Assembly: GCA_902406105.1 (NCBI GenBank)
Contig: CABPCP010000002.1
Location: 1-64,000 of the forward strand
Length of the DNA stretch: 64,000 nucleotides
Direction: 5' to 3'
Source: an uncultured Mordavella sp.
GTDB taxonomy: Bacteria > Bacillota > Clostridia > Lachnospirales > Lachnospiraceae
The notes under the pieces are model-generated. The model saw only the letters and a list, made by a program, of their open reading frames with translations. It did no database searches and was not told where the DNA came from. Shown here in pieces: positions 1 to 9,223 of this stretch. The position numbers and the translations under genes were made by a program. Within the stretch, counting starts at the first letter, position 1; each line of letters opens with the position of its first letter.

Positions 1-67
1 AAACAGGCGTGAAGCCTTGAAAAATCAATGGTTTTTGAGGATTAGATAGTTAAATGGGAATTTGCCG

Positions 68-134
68 AAAAAAAGCCACGCATATAGGCCGGGAGAGATG
101 GTTCAAGTTTCGCCATCCCTCCCGGCCTATGCGC
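68..134 (-). terminator. Intrinsic terminator after glgD
   Basis: Just past the glgD stop, the minus-strand transcript forms a long GC-rich stem. ATAGGCCGGGAG pairs with CTCCCGGCCTAT and is extended by GATGG/CCATC. It is followed by GCGTGGC and seven U residues. This is a textbook Rho-independent terminator for the glgCD operon. Confidence 0.85.
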
Positions 135-161
135 GCGGTTCTTCTCTCAACAAATCCGTCT

Positions 162-1277
162 TTACAGAGTATCTCCCCGACGGATATAACCCGGATGTTC
201 TTTCTCCGCCACAACTTCTTTTACATGGATCAGTTTCGCGTGTTTATCCACCACCAGATTTTCCGCGTGCACATCTGCCCCAACGGTCGCTCCAGGCAGC
301 ACTACGCAGTTTTTCACAACAGCGCCTTTCTTGATCTCGCAGCCTCGTCCAATAATGGAGTTCTTGATCGTGCCTTCGATCAGGCAGCCATTTGAAACAA
401 CAGAATTCTTTACATCCGCGGTCTCAAAGTATTGGGTCGGACAAGAGTCATTGGTTCTTGTATAGATCGGCCAATCATCAGTAAACAACGTCTGTGCTGT
501 TTTAAAATTGATCAGAGAGATATTCGCATTATAATAACTCTCAAAATCTGTGATCGAGGCAAAGAACCCTCTATGCGACACACCCCGGATGTCCAGTTCG
601 CTGCACTGCTGATTTACAATATCCGCAAGTGTATACATAGAAGACAGTTTATGCGCCTTTTGGATCAGTTCCAGGAATAATTCCTTCTTCATAACATAGG
701 TATCCATAAAAATATTTCTGTTCTTGGCGCTTCCTCGATTCGCTTCAATAGACAGAACGCCTTTCTGCCGGTTCAAGTTCAGATAACTGCAGCTCAAATA
801 GGCTTCCTTCGCGTTGTCTACCGAATGATAAAGCAAGGTAATATCTGCCCCGGAGTCAATATGCTCCTGCAAAAGCTGGCTGTAATCCATAGTATAGATC
901 ATATAACTTGGGACGATGACCACATATGGAAAATGAGTACTTTCAATACACTCTATGTTTTCCATATATGCCGCGATATCATTATTGTAGATATCATTTT
1001 CCATTCCATTTTCAGAAAACAGAATATGCAGCTTCCCGCGTTTGGAGTTGATATTATAATGACGCCCTGTTCCCAGATGTTCGATCAGCGATCGAGGTTT
1101 TCTCCGGATGTATACCTGGATATTATCTATGCCGCTGTTGCTCATATTAGAGATTGGGAAGTCGATGACCCGATATCTGCCCAGGAAGGAAAACGCGCCT
1201 ACCGGACGATAAGGCTGAAGGCCTTCCACTCGGATATGATTTCCGGCAAAATTAACGATTCCAAATGCTTTCGGCAT
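162..1277 (-). CDS. glgD: GlgD, regulatory subunit of glucose-1-phosphate adenylyltransferase
   Basis: 371-residue ADP-glucose pyrophosphorylase family protein. The nucleotidyltransferase fold spans about residues 1-240 (GRYRVIDFPISNMSNSGI is typical). A left-handed beta-helix C-terminus contains SVVSNGCLIEGTIKNSIIG. The glycine/arginine-rich catalytic loop near the N-terminus is absent: MPKAFGIVNFAGNH stands where GlgC has LAGGRGSRL. That pattern marks the GlgD paralogue, known in Gram-positive bacteria as the modulating partner of catalytic GlgC. It starts 1 nt after the glgC stop with GGGGGT upstream, so the two are cotranscribed and probably form a hetero-oligomer that makes ADP-glucose for glycogen. 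Confidence 0.93.
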   Translation of the reverse strand: MPKAFGIVNFAGNHIRVEGLQPYRPVGAFSFLGRYRVIDFPISNMSNSGIDNIQVYIRRKPRSLIEHLGTGRHYNINSKRGKLHILFSENGMENDIYNNDIAAYMENIECIESTHFPYVVIVPSYMIYTMDYSQLLQEHIDSGADITLLYHSVDNAKEAYLSCSYLNLNRQKGVLSIEANRGSAKNRNIFMDTYVMKKELFLELIQKAHKLSSMYTLADIVNQQCSELDIRGVSHRGFFASITDFESYYNANISLINFKTAQTLFTDDWPIYTRTNDSCPTQYFETADVKNSVVSNGCLIEGTIKNSIIGRGCEIKKGAVVKNCVVLPGATVGADVHAENLVVDKHAKLIHVKEVVAEKEHPGYIRRGDTL

Positions 1278-1278
1278 A

Positions 1279-2418
1279 CTACTCTACCCCCTTTACTCGT
1301 TTTGACACAAGTTCAATATGCTCGCTGTCCGCCGTGCCGACGACCGCTTCTTTTCCGATCTTAACTCCATCAGCTACCAGCGCGCGCTGCACTATGGCTC
1401 CTTCTTCCACTTCCACGCCCGGCATCAGAACACTGTCGATGATCTTGGCCCCCGGACCGATCTTAGCCCCTGTAAACAGTACAGAGTTCCTTACTTCTCC
1501 TTCAATGATGCAGCCTTGTGTGATAAACGCGCGTTTGATCTTGGCTTCCGGACCGATATACTGAGGAAGGGCAGTTACATCTTCTGTATAAATCTTCCAG
1601 GTAGAGTCATTTAGATCCAGTTCATTGTTCTTGTCCAGCAGATCCATATTTGCTTCCCACAAAGAATCTATGGTTCCTACGTCTTTCCAATATCCCTTAA
1701 ATTTATAGGCGTACAGATTGCGTCCATCCGCCAGCATCTGCGGGATGATATCCTTTCCAAAATCATGGCTGGAATCCGGATCCTTAATATCTGCCGTCAG
1801 CATTTTTCTCAAAAGCTTCCAGTCAAAAATATAGATTCCCATAGAAGCCAAGTTGCTCTTTGGATGCTCCGGTTTCTCTTCAAACTCTACGATCTGTCCG
1901 TCTTCATTCGTATTCATGATACCAAAACGGCTGGCCTCCCGCATCGGCACTTCAATAACGGCGATCGTCGCATCCGCCTTCCTTTCCTTGTGCTCCGCAA
2001 GCATCTTTGCGTAATTCATCTTGTAAATATGATCACCGGACAGGATCAGCACATATTCTGGCGCATATGTATCGATAAAATCGATATTTTGCGATATCGC
2101 GTCTGCAGTTCCCCGGTAAACATCCAGGTCTGTATCCGCCTTTTCACGGGGCGGCAGCACAAACACACCGCTTTCTTTCGCATCCAGCCCCCAGCGGCGT
2201 CCGGCAGCTACATAACTGTTCAGAAGAATAGATTCATATTGTGTAAGGACACCCACAATATCAATTCCACTGTTTGCGCAATTGCTCAATGGGAAATCCA
2301 CGATCTTATACCTTCCGCCATATGAAACAGCCGGTTTTGCCACTTTATTCGTAAGCTCATGCAGACGTGAACCTCTTCCGCCAGCCAAAATCATTGCTAA
2401 CATGGTATTTTGCTTCAT
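1279..2418 (-). CDS. glgC: GlgC, glucose-1-phosphate adenylyltransferase catalytic subunit
   Basis: 379 residues. It makes ADP-glucose from ATP and glucose-1-phosphate, the committed step of bacterial glycogen synthesis in the cytosol. The catalytic pyrophosphorylase motif [15 protein letters not shown] is at the N-terminus. [20 protein letters not shown] and YWKDVGT follow in family order, and the C-terminus is a beta-helix domain ([14 protein letters not shown]). The start at 2418 is chosen over an in-frame upstream codon because GGAAAGAGAGGATT precedes it and [14 protein letters not shown] is the usual N-terminus. It is first gene of a two-gene operon with glgD. Confidence 0.95.
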   Translation of the reverse strand: MKQNTMLAMILAGGRGSRLHELTNKVAKPAVSYGGRYKIVDFPLSNCANSGIDIVGVLTQYESILLNSYVAAGRRWGLDAKESGVFVLPPREKADTDLDVYRGTADAISQNIDFIDTYAPEYVLILSGDHIYKMNYAKMLAEHKERKADATIAVIEVPMREASRFGIMNTNEDGQIVEFEEKPEHPKSNLASMGIYIFDWKLLRKMLTADIKDPDSSHDFGKDIIPQMLADGRNLYAYKFKGYWKDVGTIDSLWEANMDLLDKNNELDLNDSTWKIYTEDVTALPQYIGPEAKIKRAFITQGCIIEGEVRNSVLFTGAKIGPGAKIIDSVLMPGVEVEEGAIVQRALVADGVKIGKEAVVGTADSEHIELVSKRVKGVE

Positions 2419-2451
2419 AGCGAATCCTCTCTTTCCTTTTTTCTGATCAAT

Positions 2452-2480
2452 ATTATACAATTTTTTTGCAAATTATGCAA
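2452..2480 (-). promoter_or_regulatory. Probable sigma-A promoter of glgCD
   Basis: Minus strand reads TTGCAT, 17 bp, TATAAT, ending about 33 bp before the glgC start codon. The surrounding A/T-rich stretch is the only candidate in the short upstream gap. Confidence 0.65.
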
Positions 2481-2542
2481 TAATTTATGTAATATTACAC
2501 AAAAACAGTCAACTTCTTAATCTGATTCTTTGCTTTAAACAG

Positions 2543-2579
2543 AACCGCGGCAAAGATTCCTCTCTGCCGCGGTTTTATT
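2543..2579. terminator. GC-rich hairpin, likely terminator
   Basis: AACCGCGGCA (2543-2552) and TGCCGCGGTT (2565-2574) form a perfect 10-bp stem with a 12-nt loop. The T-rich tail (TTTTATTT) is on the plus side and the minus side has only a weak tail. It most likely ends the 3.7-2.6 kb minus-strand transcript before the glgC promoter. Confidence 0.5.
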
Positions 2580-2629
2580 TAGGCGTATATGTTCTTTTTC
2601 CGTCTCAAAAAGATCAGATCATCCCAATT

Positions 2630-3025
2630 TTACATGCGTCTGATAATCTCCTCAAACGCTGCCATATCCTTCTTGCGGAAACCAAACCGATAACCGCTTA
2701 ATTTATGGATGCCGATTCCATATGTCACTTCTTTGTTCATTGTAACCTTTATATAGACTTCCTTCATCAGGAATTTACCGCGTTCCTCCCTGCGCATATC
2801 CACAACGTCCTCTGCAATGTCTGTAATCCATATTCCCTGTCCGTTATCTGCAAGGATTCTTCGGTTGGTCATAGTAAAACGGGATTTATCCGCTCCGAGA
2901 AGGTGACCGGAATCAGAAAAAAATCCCAGCATCTTTGCTGTAAAGACTACTTTTTCTCCCGGAAGCAGTTCCGCCTTAAATCGGTTTTTAACCTCCGGCA
3001 TTGTATCCAAATAAGCCGTATCCAT
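2630..3025 (-). CDS. Small PH-like domain protein of unknown function
   Basis: 131-residue soluble protein with no clear enzymatic motif. The segment LLPGEKVVFTAKM, then RFTMTNRRILADNG and YIKVTMNKEVTYGIGI, looks like a bacterial PH/GRAM-like beta-barrel (two sheets then the C-terminal helix AAFEEIIRRM). This is a fold-level guess only. The start at 3025 is preferred because GGGGGA lies about 6 nt upstream; an in-frame ATG at 3040 has its SD touching the codon. It begins 2 nt after the stop of the upstream membrane protein, so the two are probably cotranscribed and may work together. Confidence 0.6.
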   Translation of the reverse strand: MDTAYLDTMPEVKNRFKAELLPGEKVVFTAKMLGFFSDSGHLLGADKSRFTMTNRRILADNGQGIWITDIAEDVVDMRREERGKFLMKEVYIKVTMNKEVTYGIGIHKLSGYRFGFRKKDMAAFEEIIRRM

Positions 3026-3027
3026 AT

Positions 3028-3687
3028 TCAAATCCCCCATTCCCGCCGTCTTTTTTCAGCACATTCCAAACTAAAAGAAATCAAACGGTTGATATCATTC
3101 TTATAAATATCATCCATGCCGCGCTCATAGCCGAACACAAGATCCAGACGGCTCTTCAGCAATTCTGACTGGATGAAAAAGAAAGCCTTTTGATCGTTTT
3201 TAATCCGGAAACTATACTGCTTATGATCCCTGTCCGCAAGGATCAGGGCTGTATATTTATAAATCGGAATGATTCCATTCAACTTTTCTACCGTTACATT
3301 GGTATAGACCCACAGGACATTTTTTACAGGCACAAGCTGAAGCCCTCCAAGCTTAGTTCCCACAACAGCCTCGCTGGCAGCAAACAGGCCTTCATACATG
3401 GGACAGGATGGGATTTCTCTGTTGATCGCGGTAAGCTGTGATGGAGAAAAAGTCTCCATGCTTTTTAGAGTTCTGCTTCTTGAGACCAGCAAGATAATAC
3501 CGAACAGAATCGCGGGAAAAATCATTGCCATCATAATCAACGACACTTCAAACGGAAATCCATCAATTATAAAGGTCGCAGCGGACAGAATAAAAAGCGC
3601 CAGACAGATAAAAAAAGCTATTCGCTGCTTTTTCCGGCTCCTCAAATAAAGACGATATAGATTATCATAGTTCTTTAGCCCCATCAT
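3028..3687 (-). CDS. Hypothetical membrane protein with two N-terminal TM helices
   Basis: 219 residues. A short basic N-terminus (LRSRKKQR) is followed by two hydrophobic segments at about residues 23-43 and 48-68, then a cytosolic domain. The C-terminal part (KNVLWVYTNVTVEKL, ALILADRDHKQYSFRIKND) has the alternating pattern of a PH-like or DUF6709-like domain, but I do not recognise the family. An AGGAGG site lies 9 nt before the ATG at 3687; a TTG one codon upstream is the alternative. It sits directly upstream of the 131-residue gene. Confidence 0.6.
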   Translation of the reverse strand: MMGLKNYDNLYRLYLRSRKKQRIAFFICLALFILSAATFIIDGFPFEVSLIMMAMIFPAILFGIILLVSRSRTLKSMETFSPSQLTAINREIPSCPMYEGLFAASEAVVGTKLGGLQLVPVKNVLWVYTNVTVEKLNGIIPIYKYTALILADRDHKQYSFRIKNDQKAFFFIQSELLKSRLDLVFGYERGMDDIYKNDINRLISFSLECAEKRRREWGI

Positions 3688-3738
3688 CAATGTCGTCCTC
3701 CTTAATGGCAGCCGTCGCTGCCGCTCCGGCTTTTCTTA

Positions 3739-4251
3739 CTAGAGCGTCAGCGATGGAGCCGCATAAACGCGGCCGCCTAATTCCTGATCCAGCATGTAAA
3801 GGCTCTTGGCATCTCCGCCAAAAAGCTCCATCTTCTTGATCAGATCGCTTGCGTTCGTCTCTTCTTCTCCCTGTTCCTTAACAAACCAGTCCAAAAACTG
3901 CATGGTCCGGAAATCCTTCACCTCATATGCCGCCTCATAGATTCCATGGATCAGGCTGGTGACATATTGCTCATGTTCATATCCGGCCTTTAAAGGATCC
4001 ATTTTGTCTTTCAGTGAAGCGTCAGGTTTGTCGATCGCCTCAAAGGCAACCGGCACATCATTATTCTGCATATACTGAACAAACAGCATTGCGTGATCCC
4101 GTTCCTCCTGCGCCTGGATCTGATACCAGTTGGCGAAGCCGTCTAATCCCTGCTCTTTATAAAAATTAGCAAAACTCAAATACAGATACGCAGAATAGAA
4201 CTCTTTGTTTACCTGGGTGTTTAATAATTGGGCAACTTTCTCATTTAACAT
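3739..4251 (-). CDS. Non-haem ferritin
   Basis: 170-residue bacterial ferritin (FtnA type) that oxidises Fe(II) and stores Fe(III) in a 24-subunit shell. The four-helix-bundle iron ligands are recognisable: E in NKEFYSAYLYLSF, E-x-x-H in AQEERDHAMLF, and E in YEHEQY. The conserved WFVKEQGEEE helix precedes the short C-terminus. The start at 4251 has GGAG 9 nt upstream; the ATG at 4260 directly abuts that SD and is rejected. Monocistronic, with its own promoter overlapping the end of the upstream nickel operon. Confidence 0.93.
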   Translation of the reverse strand: MLNEKVAQLLNTQVNKEFYSAYLYLSFANFYKEQGLDGFANWYQIQAQEERDHAMLFVQYMQNNDVPVAFEAIDKPDASLKDKMDPLKAGYEHEQYVTSLIHGIYEAAYEVKDFRTMQFLDWFVKEQGEEETNASDLIKKMELFGGDAKSLYMLDQELGGRVYAAPSLTL

Positions 4252-4283
4252 ATAAGACATCTCCTTTATGTTTTTTCACTAAC

Positions 4284-4312
4284 AGTATACCCCTGTCATC
4301 CGGGATTTTCAA
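4284..4312 (-). promoter_or_regulatory. Ferritin promoter
   Basis: Minus strand TTGAAA, 17 bp, TATACT, about 32 bp before the ferritin start. The -35 box overlaps the stop region of the preceding ABC ATPase gene. No iron-box palindrome was evident. Confidence 0.6.
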
Positions 4313-4956
4313 TCACAATACGATTCTTCGTTTCTTTTCGTTTCCGGCAAAGCGATCAGGCGGGTGCACACTTGCCTAAGGAGCGCCTCGTCATGGCTGA
4401 CCACAAGAAGGCCCAGTTCCCGCTCCTTTGCTTCTTCCAGCAGAAACCGCCAGATCCTGGCCTGGGTCACCAGATCCAGCATAGCTGAAATCTCGTCACA
4501 TAATAAGAACTTTACCTCCGGCCTAAGCGCGCGGGCCAGACAAAATCTCTGCAATTCTCCCCCTGACAGTTCCGACGGGAAGCGGCTCATCCATTCTTCC
4601 CGGATTCCCAACTGTTCCATCCGTTCCGCCAGCTTCTCTCCTGTCAAACCTGCCAGCCTCATACTCTCTCCCAGACGCAGAAGCGGATCTGCCGCCATCT
4701 CCGGATGCTGCCAGATCATCTGCACGGGACAGACTCCCTTGTATTCCATGACATCTGTTCCGCCTGCCAGGACCCTTCCCTGCTTTGGCCGCTCATAGCC
4801 GGCCAAAAGTTTACAAAGCGTTGTCTTCCCCCGGCCGCTGGGCGCCTTTAAGCCCACTCTCTCCCCTTGCCGGATGGTCAGATCCACATGTTCCAATACG
4901 GGCTGCTTCTTTCTTCCCCGATAATAAAATGTTAGGTTCTCCGCTACTAAATCCAT
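4309..4956 (-). CDS. ABC importer ATPase, NikE-type
   Basis: 215-residue second ATPase of the dipeptide/nickel (PepT) importer family. Walker A is KAPSGRGKTTLC, the signature is LSGGELQRFCLARAL and Walker B is FLLCDEISAML, followed by the switch histidine in VVSHDEALL. It energises uptake with the neighbouring ATPase and permeases. The start at 4956 (MDLVAENLTFYY) is chosen because homologues begin there. Even so, the first 146 nt overlap the end of the upstream ATPase gene in another frame, which is unusually long. It is shorter than typical NikE (about 250 residues) and lacks the oligopeptide-family C-terminal tail. Confidence 0.82.
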   Translation of the reverse strand: MDLVAENLTFYYRGRKKQPVLEHVDLTIRQGERVGLKAPSGRGKTTLCKLLAGYERPKQGRVLAGGTDVMEYKGVCPVQMIWQHPEMAADPLLRLGESMRLAGLTGEKLAERMEQLGIREEWMSRFPSELSGGELQRFCLARALRPEVKFLLCDEISAMLDLVTQARIWRFLLEEAKERELGLLVVSHDEALLRQVCTRLIALPETKRNEESYCD

Positions 4957-5752
4957 CGTTTTCCTCCACCCCAAATCCATGTTCCGGCATGGCATGCCAT
5001 AAAGCCTTTGTAAAGGGATGCTTCAGTCTTTCCACATCCTTGAAATCTTCCGGCCCCGCTTCTTCAATGGTTTCCCCCTGGTAAAACACCGCGATCCGAT
5101 CAGCTGCCGACAGAGCCATCCTCAGATCATGGGTGATCAAAAGCACCCCCGCCCCATCATCTGCCATCTCCCGGAAATGCCCCAGAATTCTGCGGGCCGT
5201 CCCCTCATCCAGCCCAGGAGTAGGTTCATCGGCGATCACCAGTCTTGGTCCCTCCGCCACCGCCGAGGCGATCAGCACTCTTCTGGCCATACCGCCAGAC
5301 AGTTCAAAGGGATACCTGTCTTCTATCTCCGGTCCCAGTCCATATCGCTCCAGTGCTTCCCGGAACCGCTTCTGTACAGCCGGATCCTTCTTTCCCCGCC
5401 AGAGCTGCGGCCCCACCTTCATCAAAGGATCCAGATACGTCACTCCCTGGGGGACCAAAGTGATCTCACGCCCCCGCAGTTCTTCTATCCGGCGGGCAGT
5501 CAAAGGCTTTCCCTCATAGAAGACCTCCCCTTCCATCCGGCTGTTATAAGGAAGGATTCCAAGAATCCCGTGGGCCAGCAGGCTTTTCCCCGAACCGCTG
5601 GCTCCCACCACAGCCACCACCTGGCCTGGCAGGACTTGCAGGGACAGATCGCGGATCGTCTGCAGTGTCCGGCGTTTCGTTCTCTGTGTATATTGTGTAA
5701 AAGAAATGGATAAATGTTTCACCTCTAAGATCGGTTCTCTCTTGCTTTCCAT
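4811..5752 (-). CDS. ABC importer ATPase, NikD-type
   Basis: 313-residue ATPase of the same importer. Walker A is VVGASGSGKSLLAHG, the signature is LSGGMARRVLIAS and Walker B is LVIADEPTPGLD. The family hallmark HPFTKALWHAMP near residue 245 is where such proteins normally end. About 50 further residues (from GFGVEENDG onward) are low-complexity and are read from the sequence that also encodes the start of the next ATPase. This tail may be an overprinted extension rather than a functional domain. GGGGGAGA lies before the start, 12 nt after the permease stop. Confidence 0.85.
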   Translation of the reverse strand: MESKREPILEVKHLSISFTQYTQRTKRRTLQTIRDLSLQVLPGQVVAVVGASGSGKSLLAHGILGILPYNSRMEGEVFYEGKPLTARRIEELRGREITLVPQGVTYLDPLMKVGPQLWRGKKDPAVQKRFREALERYGLGPEIEDRYPFELSGGMARRVLIASAVAEGPRLVIADEPTPGLDEGTARRILGHFREMADDGAGVLLITHDLRMALSAADRIAVFYQGETIEEAGPEDFKDVERLKHPFTKALWHAMPEHGFGVEENDGFSSGEPNILLSGKKEAARIGTCGSDHPARGESGLKGAQRPGEDNAL

Positions 5753-5764
5753 CTGTTCTCCCCC

Positions 5765-6595
5765 TTACTCATGGACGCTGGCCGGATCTAAAATCCTTCT
5801 CACCCGCTCCCCCAGCATGGCAAACATAATTACTACCAGCACCAGAGCTCCTCCGGGAAATAGGGCCAGCCACCATCTGCCTGTGGTCAGATACTGCATA
5901 CTCTCCGACAAGATCACTCCGATCGCCGGCTGTTCCGATGACAGACCAAACCCCAGAAATGTTACACTCGCCTCATGCAGGATCGCATGCGGAAACAAAA
6001 GGACTGTCCCCGTCAGAAATTGGGGGAACAAGTGAGGGAACAGATGCCTCACAGCTATCTGCGGCCGGGAGGCGCCCAGCTTTTCTGCCGCCAGGATATA
6101 AGGCGCGCCCCGAAGCTGCAGCACTTCTCCCCGGATCAGTCTGGAAAGGGAAGGCCAGTGCGTCAGCGCCACCCCGGCTGTCACTCCGAAAAATCCCCGG
6201 CCGCAGGCTATGGAAACCAGCATGACCAGCAGGATATGCGGAATTCCCATTACCAGGTCGATACACCAGGAAATGCAGGCATCCGCCTTCCGGCCAAGAA
6301 GGGCCGCCCCCGTTCCGATCACCAGCGCCAGGACCGCGCTTATTCCGGCAGTCAAAAGCCCGATCCGTATACTTAAGGAAAGTCCGGCCAGCGTCCTGGC
6401 CAGCATATCCCGGCCCATCCAGTCTGTGCCAAACAAATGATCCAGGGATGGCATTTGATTTTTCTCCGCAAAATTCGTTTCCACAGCCCCCTCGGTAAGC
6501 ATTATCCCGGAAATGACTACCGCTGCCAGCACGCACACTGCCGCCGCCAGAAACCAGATCGCTTTTTTTCTTTGATTTCCCTGCCGTTCCATCAT
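5765..6595 (-). CDS. ABC importer permease, NikC-type
   Basis: 276-residue inner-membrane permease of the OppC/NikC family with about six TM helices. The first is at about residues 12-32 (AIWFLAAAVCVLAAVVISG). The periplasmic-side motif LFGTDWMGRDMLAR is characteristic, and the cytoplasmic EAA loop EKLGASRPQIAVRHLFPHL contacts the ATPases. The start overlaps the NikB-type stop by the classic ATGA, indicating translational coupling. Downstream is the NikD-type ATPase. Confidence 0.9.
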   Translation of the reverse strand: MMERQGNQRKKAIWFLAAAVCVLAAVVISGIMLTEGAVETNFAEKNQMPSLDHLFGTDWMGRDMLARTLAGLSLSIRIGLLTAGISAVLALVIGTGAALLGRKADACISWCIDLVMGIPHILLVMLVSIACGRGFFGVTAGVALTHWPSLSRLIRGEVLQLRGAPYILAAEKLGASRPQIAVRHLFPHLFPQFLTGTVLLFPHAILHEASVTFLGFGLSSEQPAIGVILSESMQYLTTGRWWLALFPGGALVLVVIMFAMLGERVRRILDPASVHE

Positions 6596-7584
6596 GTTCT
6601 CGCAGCCCCCCTTCGAATCCTGGGGTCCACGATTCCATAAAGCAGATCCGCGATCAGATTTCCGCCAAAAACAATGGCTGCTGTGATCACTGTAATTCCC
6701 AGGAACAGAGGAAGATCACTTCCAAGGCCCGCAGCCACCGCGGCCTGTCCAAGCCCCGGATAAGAAAACACCTGTTCTGCCAGGACTGATCCCCCAATAA
6801 TCTCACTAAGGGAGGCAAATTGGAGCGTCATTGCCGGAAGCAGCACATTCCGCAGACCATGCCGGACGACCACTGACCTGTAAGCTTCTCCTCTTGCGCG
6901 GGCAAAAAGCACATAGTCTGATTCCAATACATCCGCCATCTTTTCTCTGGTATGGAGCGCAATATTGGCTGCCCCTGTAATACTCAAGGTCAAGGCCGGA
7001 AGAACTGCGTGCCGGATCCTTTCAGCCGCTGTCACCGCGGACGCTTCCACTCCAGCCGGTACCGCAAACCCAATGGGGAACCACCCCAGCCAGACCGCGA
7101 AAACCAGAAGCAAAAGGATCGCCAGCCAGAAAGAAGGGGTACTGGAAATGACCAGGCAGTATCCCCGAACCAGCTTATCCGGCAGACGGCCACGGAACGC
7201 TCCTGCCAGCGCTCCCAGGAACACTCCAAGAACACCTGAGATCATCCAGGAGAGCAACAGCAGCCAGAAAGAACTGGAAAGTCTCTGTCCCACTACCTCC
7301 AGCACCGGCTGCCGATATAAGAGAGAAGTTCCAAAGTCTCCCCGCAGGACATCTGTCAGCCACCCAAGATACCGCTCCAGCGGAGGCGTGTCCATTCCCC
7401 AGTAAGACTGGAGCGCTTCCACCTGCTCCTGGCTCATAGTTCCAAGCGCCACCTGTCCCACATTGGTCTGAAGAGGGTCCAGCGGAGAAGCGCACATAAG
7501 TAAAAATGTCACAATACTCACTCCCAGAAGCAGCAAGCCCATCCGTATCAATTTTTTCCCCGCGAATCCAAGACGATGCTTCAC
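6592..7584 (-). CDS. ABC importer permease, NikB-type
   Basis: 330-residue OppB/NikB permease. The first helix (about residues 14-36) contains GLLLLGVSIVTFLLMCASPLD, and the EAA loop is RARGEAYRSVVVRHGLRN. The C-terminal helices end before DPRIRRGA. The start is assigned to a GTG at 7584, since GGAGG is 7-9 nt upstream and the protein then begins VKHRLGFAGKKLIR, as family members do. In-frame codons further upstream lie inside the preceding gene. It pairs with the NikC-type permease. Confidence 0.9.
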   Translation of the reverse strand: MKHRLGFAGKKLIRMGLLLLGVSIVTFLLMCASPLDPLQTNVGQVALGTMSQEQVEALQSYWGMDTPPLERYLGWLTDVLRGDFGTSLLYRQPVLEVVGQRLSSSFWLLLLSWMISGVLGVFLGALAGAFRGRLPDKLVRGYCLVISSTPSFWLAILLLLVFAVWLGWFPIGFAVPAGVEASAVTAAERIRHAVLPALTLSITGAANIALHTREKMADVLESDYVLFARARGEAYRSVVVRHGLRNVLLPAMTLQFASLSEIIGGSVLAEQVFSYPGLGQAAVAAGLGSDLPLFLGITVITAAIVFGGNLIADLLYGIVDPRIRRGAART

Positions 7585-7597
7585 CGCCGCTCCTCCT

Positions 7598-9223
7598 TTA
7601 CTCTTCTTGTATCCAGCTCCACTGGTCCACATTATTGACGATGGACCATCCGTGCCCATGAGGATGGATTTTCTGCTCTGCCACCTTTAAGCCATCCCGC
7701 ACCCAATATAAGTGATCGATATTTACCAGCCATACCCAGGGAATATCTCCCTCCTGGGTCACTCCGGCCGTTCCGTCCCACTGGGCCTTCTGCCAAAGTT
7801 TGTAGGACTCTTCCAGATCGGCGCTTGCCAGCGCCTGATCCATATATCCATCCACCGTCTCATTGGAATAGGGCGAATACTGGGCCTGATCCGTCCCGTT
7901 CACCGCATTGCCGTCTATGGTATGGTAAATGTTGTAAAGTTCCATAGGAGTATGGGCTCCCCACCCCCACAAAAGAGGTTGGGACTGCGCTCTGTCATAA
8001 GCCGTATCCCAGCCTACGCCTTCCGTGGTGCAGGCAATCCCCAATTCTTCCATCTGATCCGCGAAATCCTCTGCCAGGGCCTGGCGCACAGAATCCCCAT
8101 TTGAATAAAGAAGGTTCAGTTCCGCCTTAACGCCGTCCTTTCCCCGGATTCCATCGTCTCCCAGGATCCATCCCGCCTCATCCAGAAGCTTTGCCGCCCC
8201 CTCCGGGTCATACGCCACTTCCGATGCTTCATTGTACCAGGGAAGCTGGTCGCAGACACTATAGGCCGGTGTGCCGTATCCATTTAATACATGATCGATC
8301 ATTTCCTGCCGGTCTACGCCTATATTGATCGCCCTGCGCACCAAGACGTCTGAAGTGAAGTCGTTCCCTACCGTCTTCCCTTCCCCATCTTTTCCTTCCG
8401 GAATCGCAGGTAAATTAAATCCCCTGTTGTCCACGCTGTCATAAGAGGCAAGGGTATATCCCTCTATTTCTTCTCCTGAGTACGTCGCCGACGTATAAGC
8501 CAAGTCTACCTGTCCAGACTGTGCCGCAAGGAAAGCCGCATCTTCCTCCATAAATAGGATCGTTACCTGCTTCATCTTTGGTTCCTCGCCGTAGTAATCC
8601 GGATTCGCCTCCAAGATCACCTGCTGTCCCTTGTCCCATTGTTTTAAAATATAACGTCCAGATCCAATAGGATTCGTCCCATAGGTCTTACTGTCATAGG
8701 CGTGCTCCGGCACGATCCCTACCACCGCCATCGTATAGGGCCAGATGGAAAATGGACGCGTCATATGGAAAGCCACCGTCGTATCATCCAGCGCTTCCGC
8801 GTGATCCAGCATTGTAAAATCATTGACAGAGCCGGACTCTTTCACAGTGTTGTAAGTAAACGCCACGTCTTCTGCCGTCAAAGGTTCTCCATCCGTAAAT
8901 GTCACATCATCCCGGATCACCACCTTCCAGGTCAGTCCGTCTTCGCTGACACTGTAGTCTTCCGCCAGATCATAACCGATGGTCAGATCTGCGTTTGTCA
9001 CCGTCAGCGTACTCTGGATCAGCGGTTCATGGACGTGTTCTCCGGCTCCCCACCCATAGGAAGGATCAAAACCGGCCTCTGGTTCCGAATTAGGATCCAT
9101 CGCGATCACCACGGAATCCTCAGATCTGCTCTCCGCAGAAGCTGCCCCTCCTGCCGGCTGGCAGCCGGCAGGCAGAGTCAGAACCAACACAGCCGCGCAT
9201 ACCGCCGCAATCCAGCGCCTCAT
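7598..9223 (-). CDS. Family 5 solute-binding lipoprotein, nickel/peptide type
   Basis: 541-residue extracytoplasmic binding protein with signal peptide and lipobox (LTLPAGC, lipidated Cys at residue 21). The mature protein has the SBP family 5 layout, with a GLTWKVVIRDDVTFTDGEPLTAEDV segment (split here by description only) around residues 90-115 and DRQEMIDHVLNGYG near residue 300. The first codon immediately follows the larC stop (TAG-ATG), with GGAGG inside larC. Sequence alone does not prove the ligand. Its place between larC and the permeases makes Ni(II) or a nickel chelate the best inference; peptides are the alternative. Confidence 0.88.
   Translation of the reverse strand: MRRWIAAVCAAVLVLTLPAGCQPAGGAASAESRSEDSVVIAMDPNSEPEAGFDPSYGWGAGEHVHEPLIQSTLTVTNADLTIGYDLAEDYSVSEDGLTWKVVIRDDVTFTDGEPLTAEDVAFTYNTVKESGSVNDFTMLDHAEALDDTTVAFHMTRPFSIWPYTMAVVGIVPEHAYDSKTYGTNPIGSGRYILKQWDKGQQVILEANPDYYGEEPKMKQVTILFMEEDAAFLAAQSGQVDLAYTSATYSGEEIEGYTLASYDSVDNRGFNLPAIPEGKDGEGKTVGNDFTSDVLVRRAINIGVDRQEMIDHVLNGYGTPAYSVCDQLPWYNEASEVAYDPEGAAKLLDEAGWILGDDGIRGKDGVKAELNLLYSNGDSVRQALAEDFADQMEELGIACTTEGVGWDTAYDRAQSQPLLWGWGAHTPMELYNIYHTIDGNAVNGTDQAQYSPYSNETVDGYMDQALASADLEESYKLWQKAQWDGTAGVTQEGDIPWVWLVNIDHLYWVRDGLKVAEQKIHPHGHGWSIVNNVDQWSWIQEE

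Noticed and set aside
5973-6638. 221-codon frame overlapping the NikC-type permease in another frame
   Set aside because: Composition (Gly/Arg/Ser-rich) is that of a shadow frame; the permease has clear family motifs.
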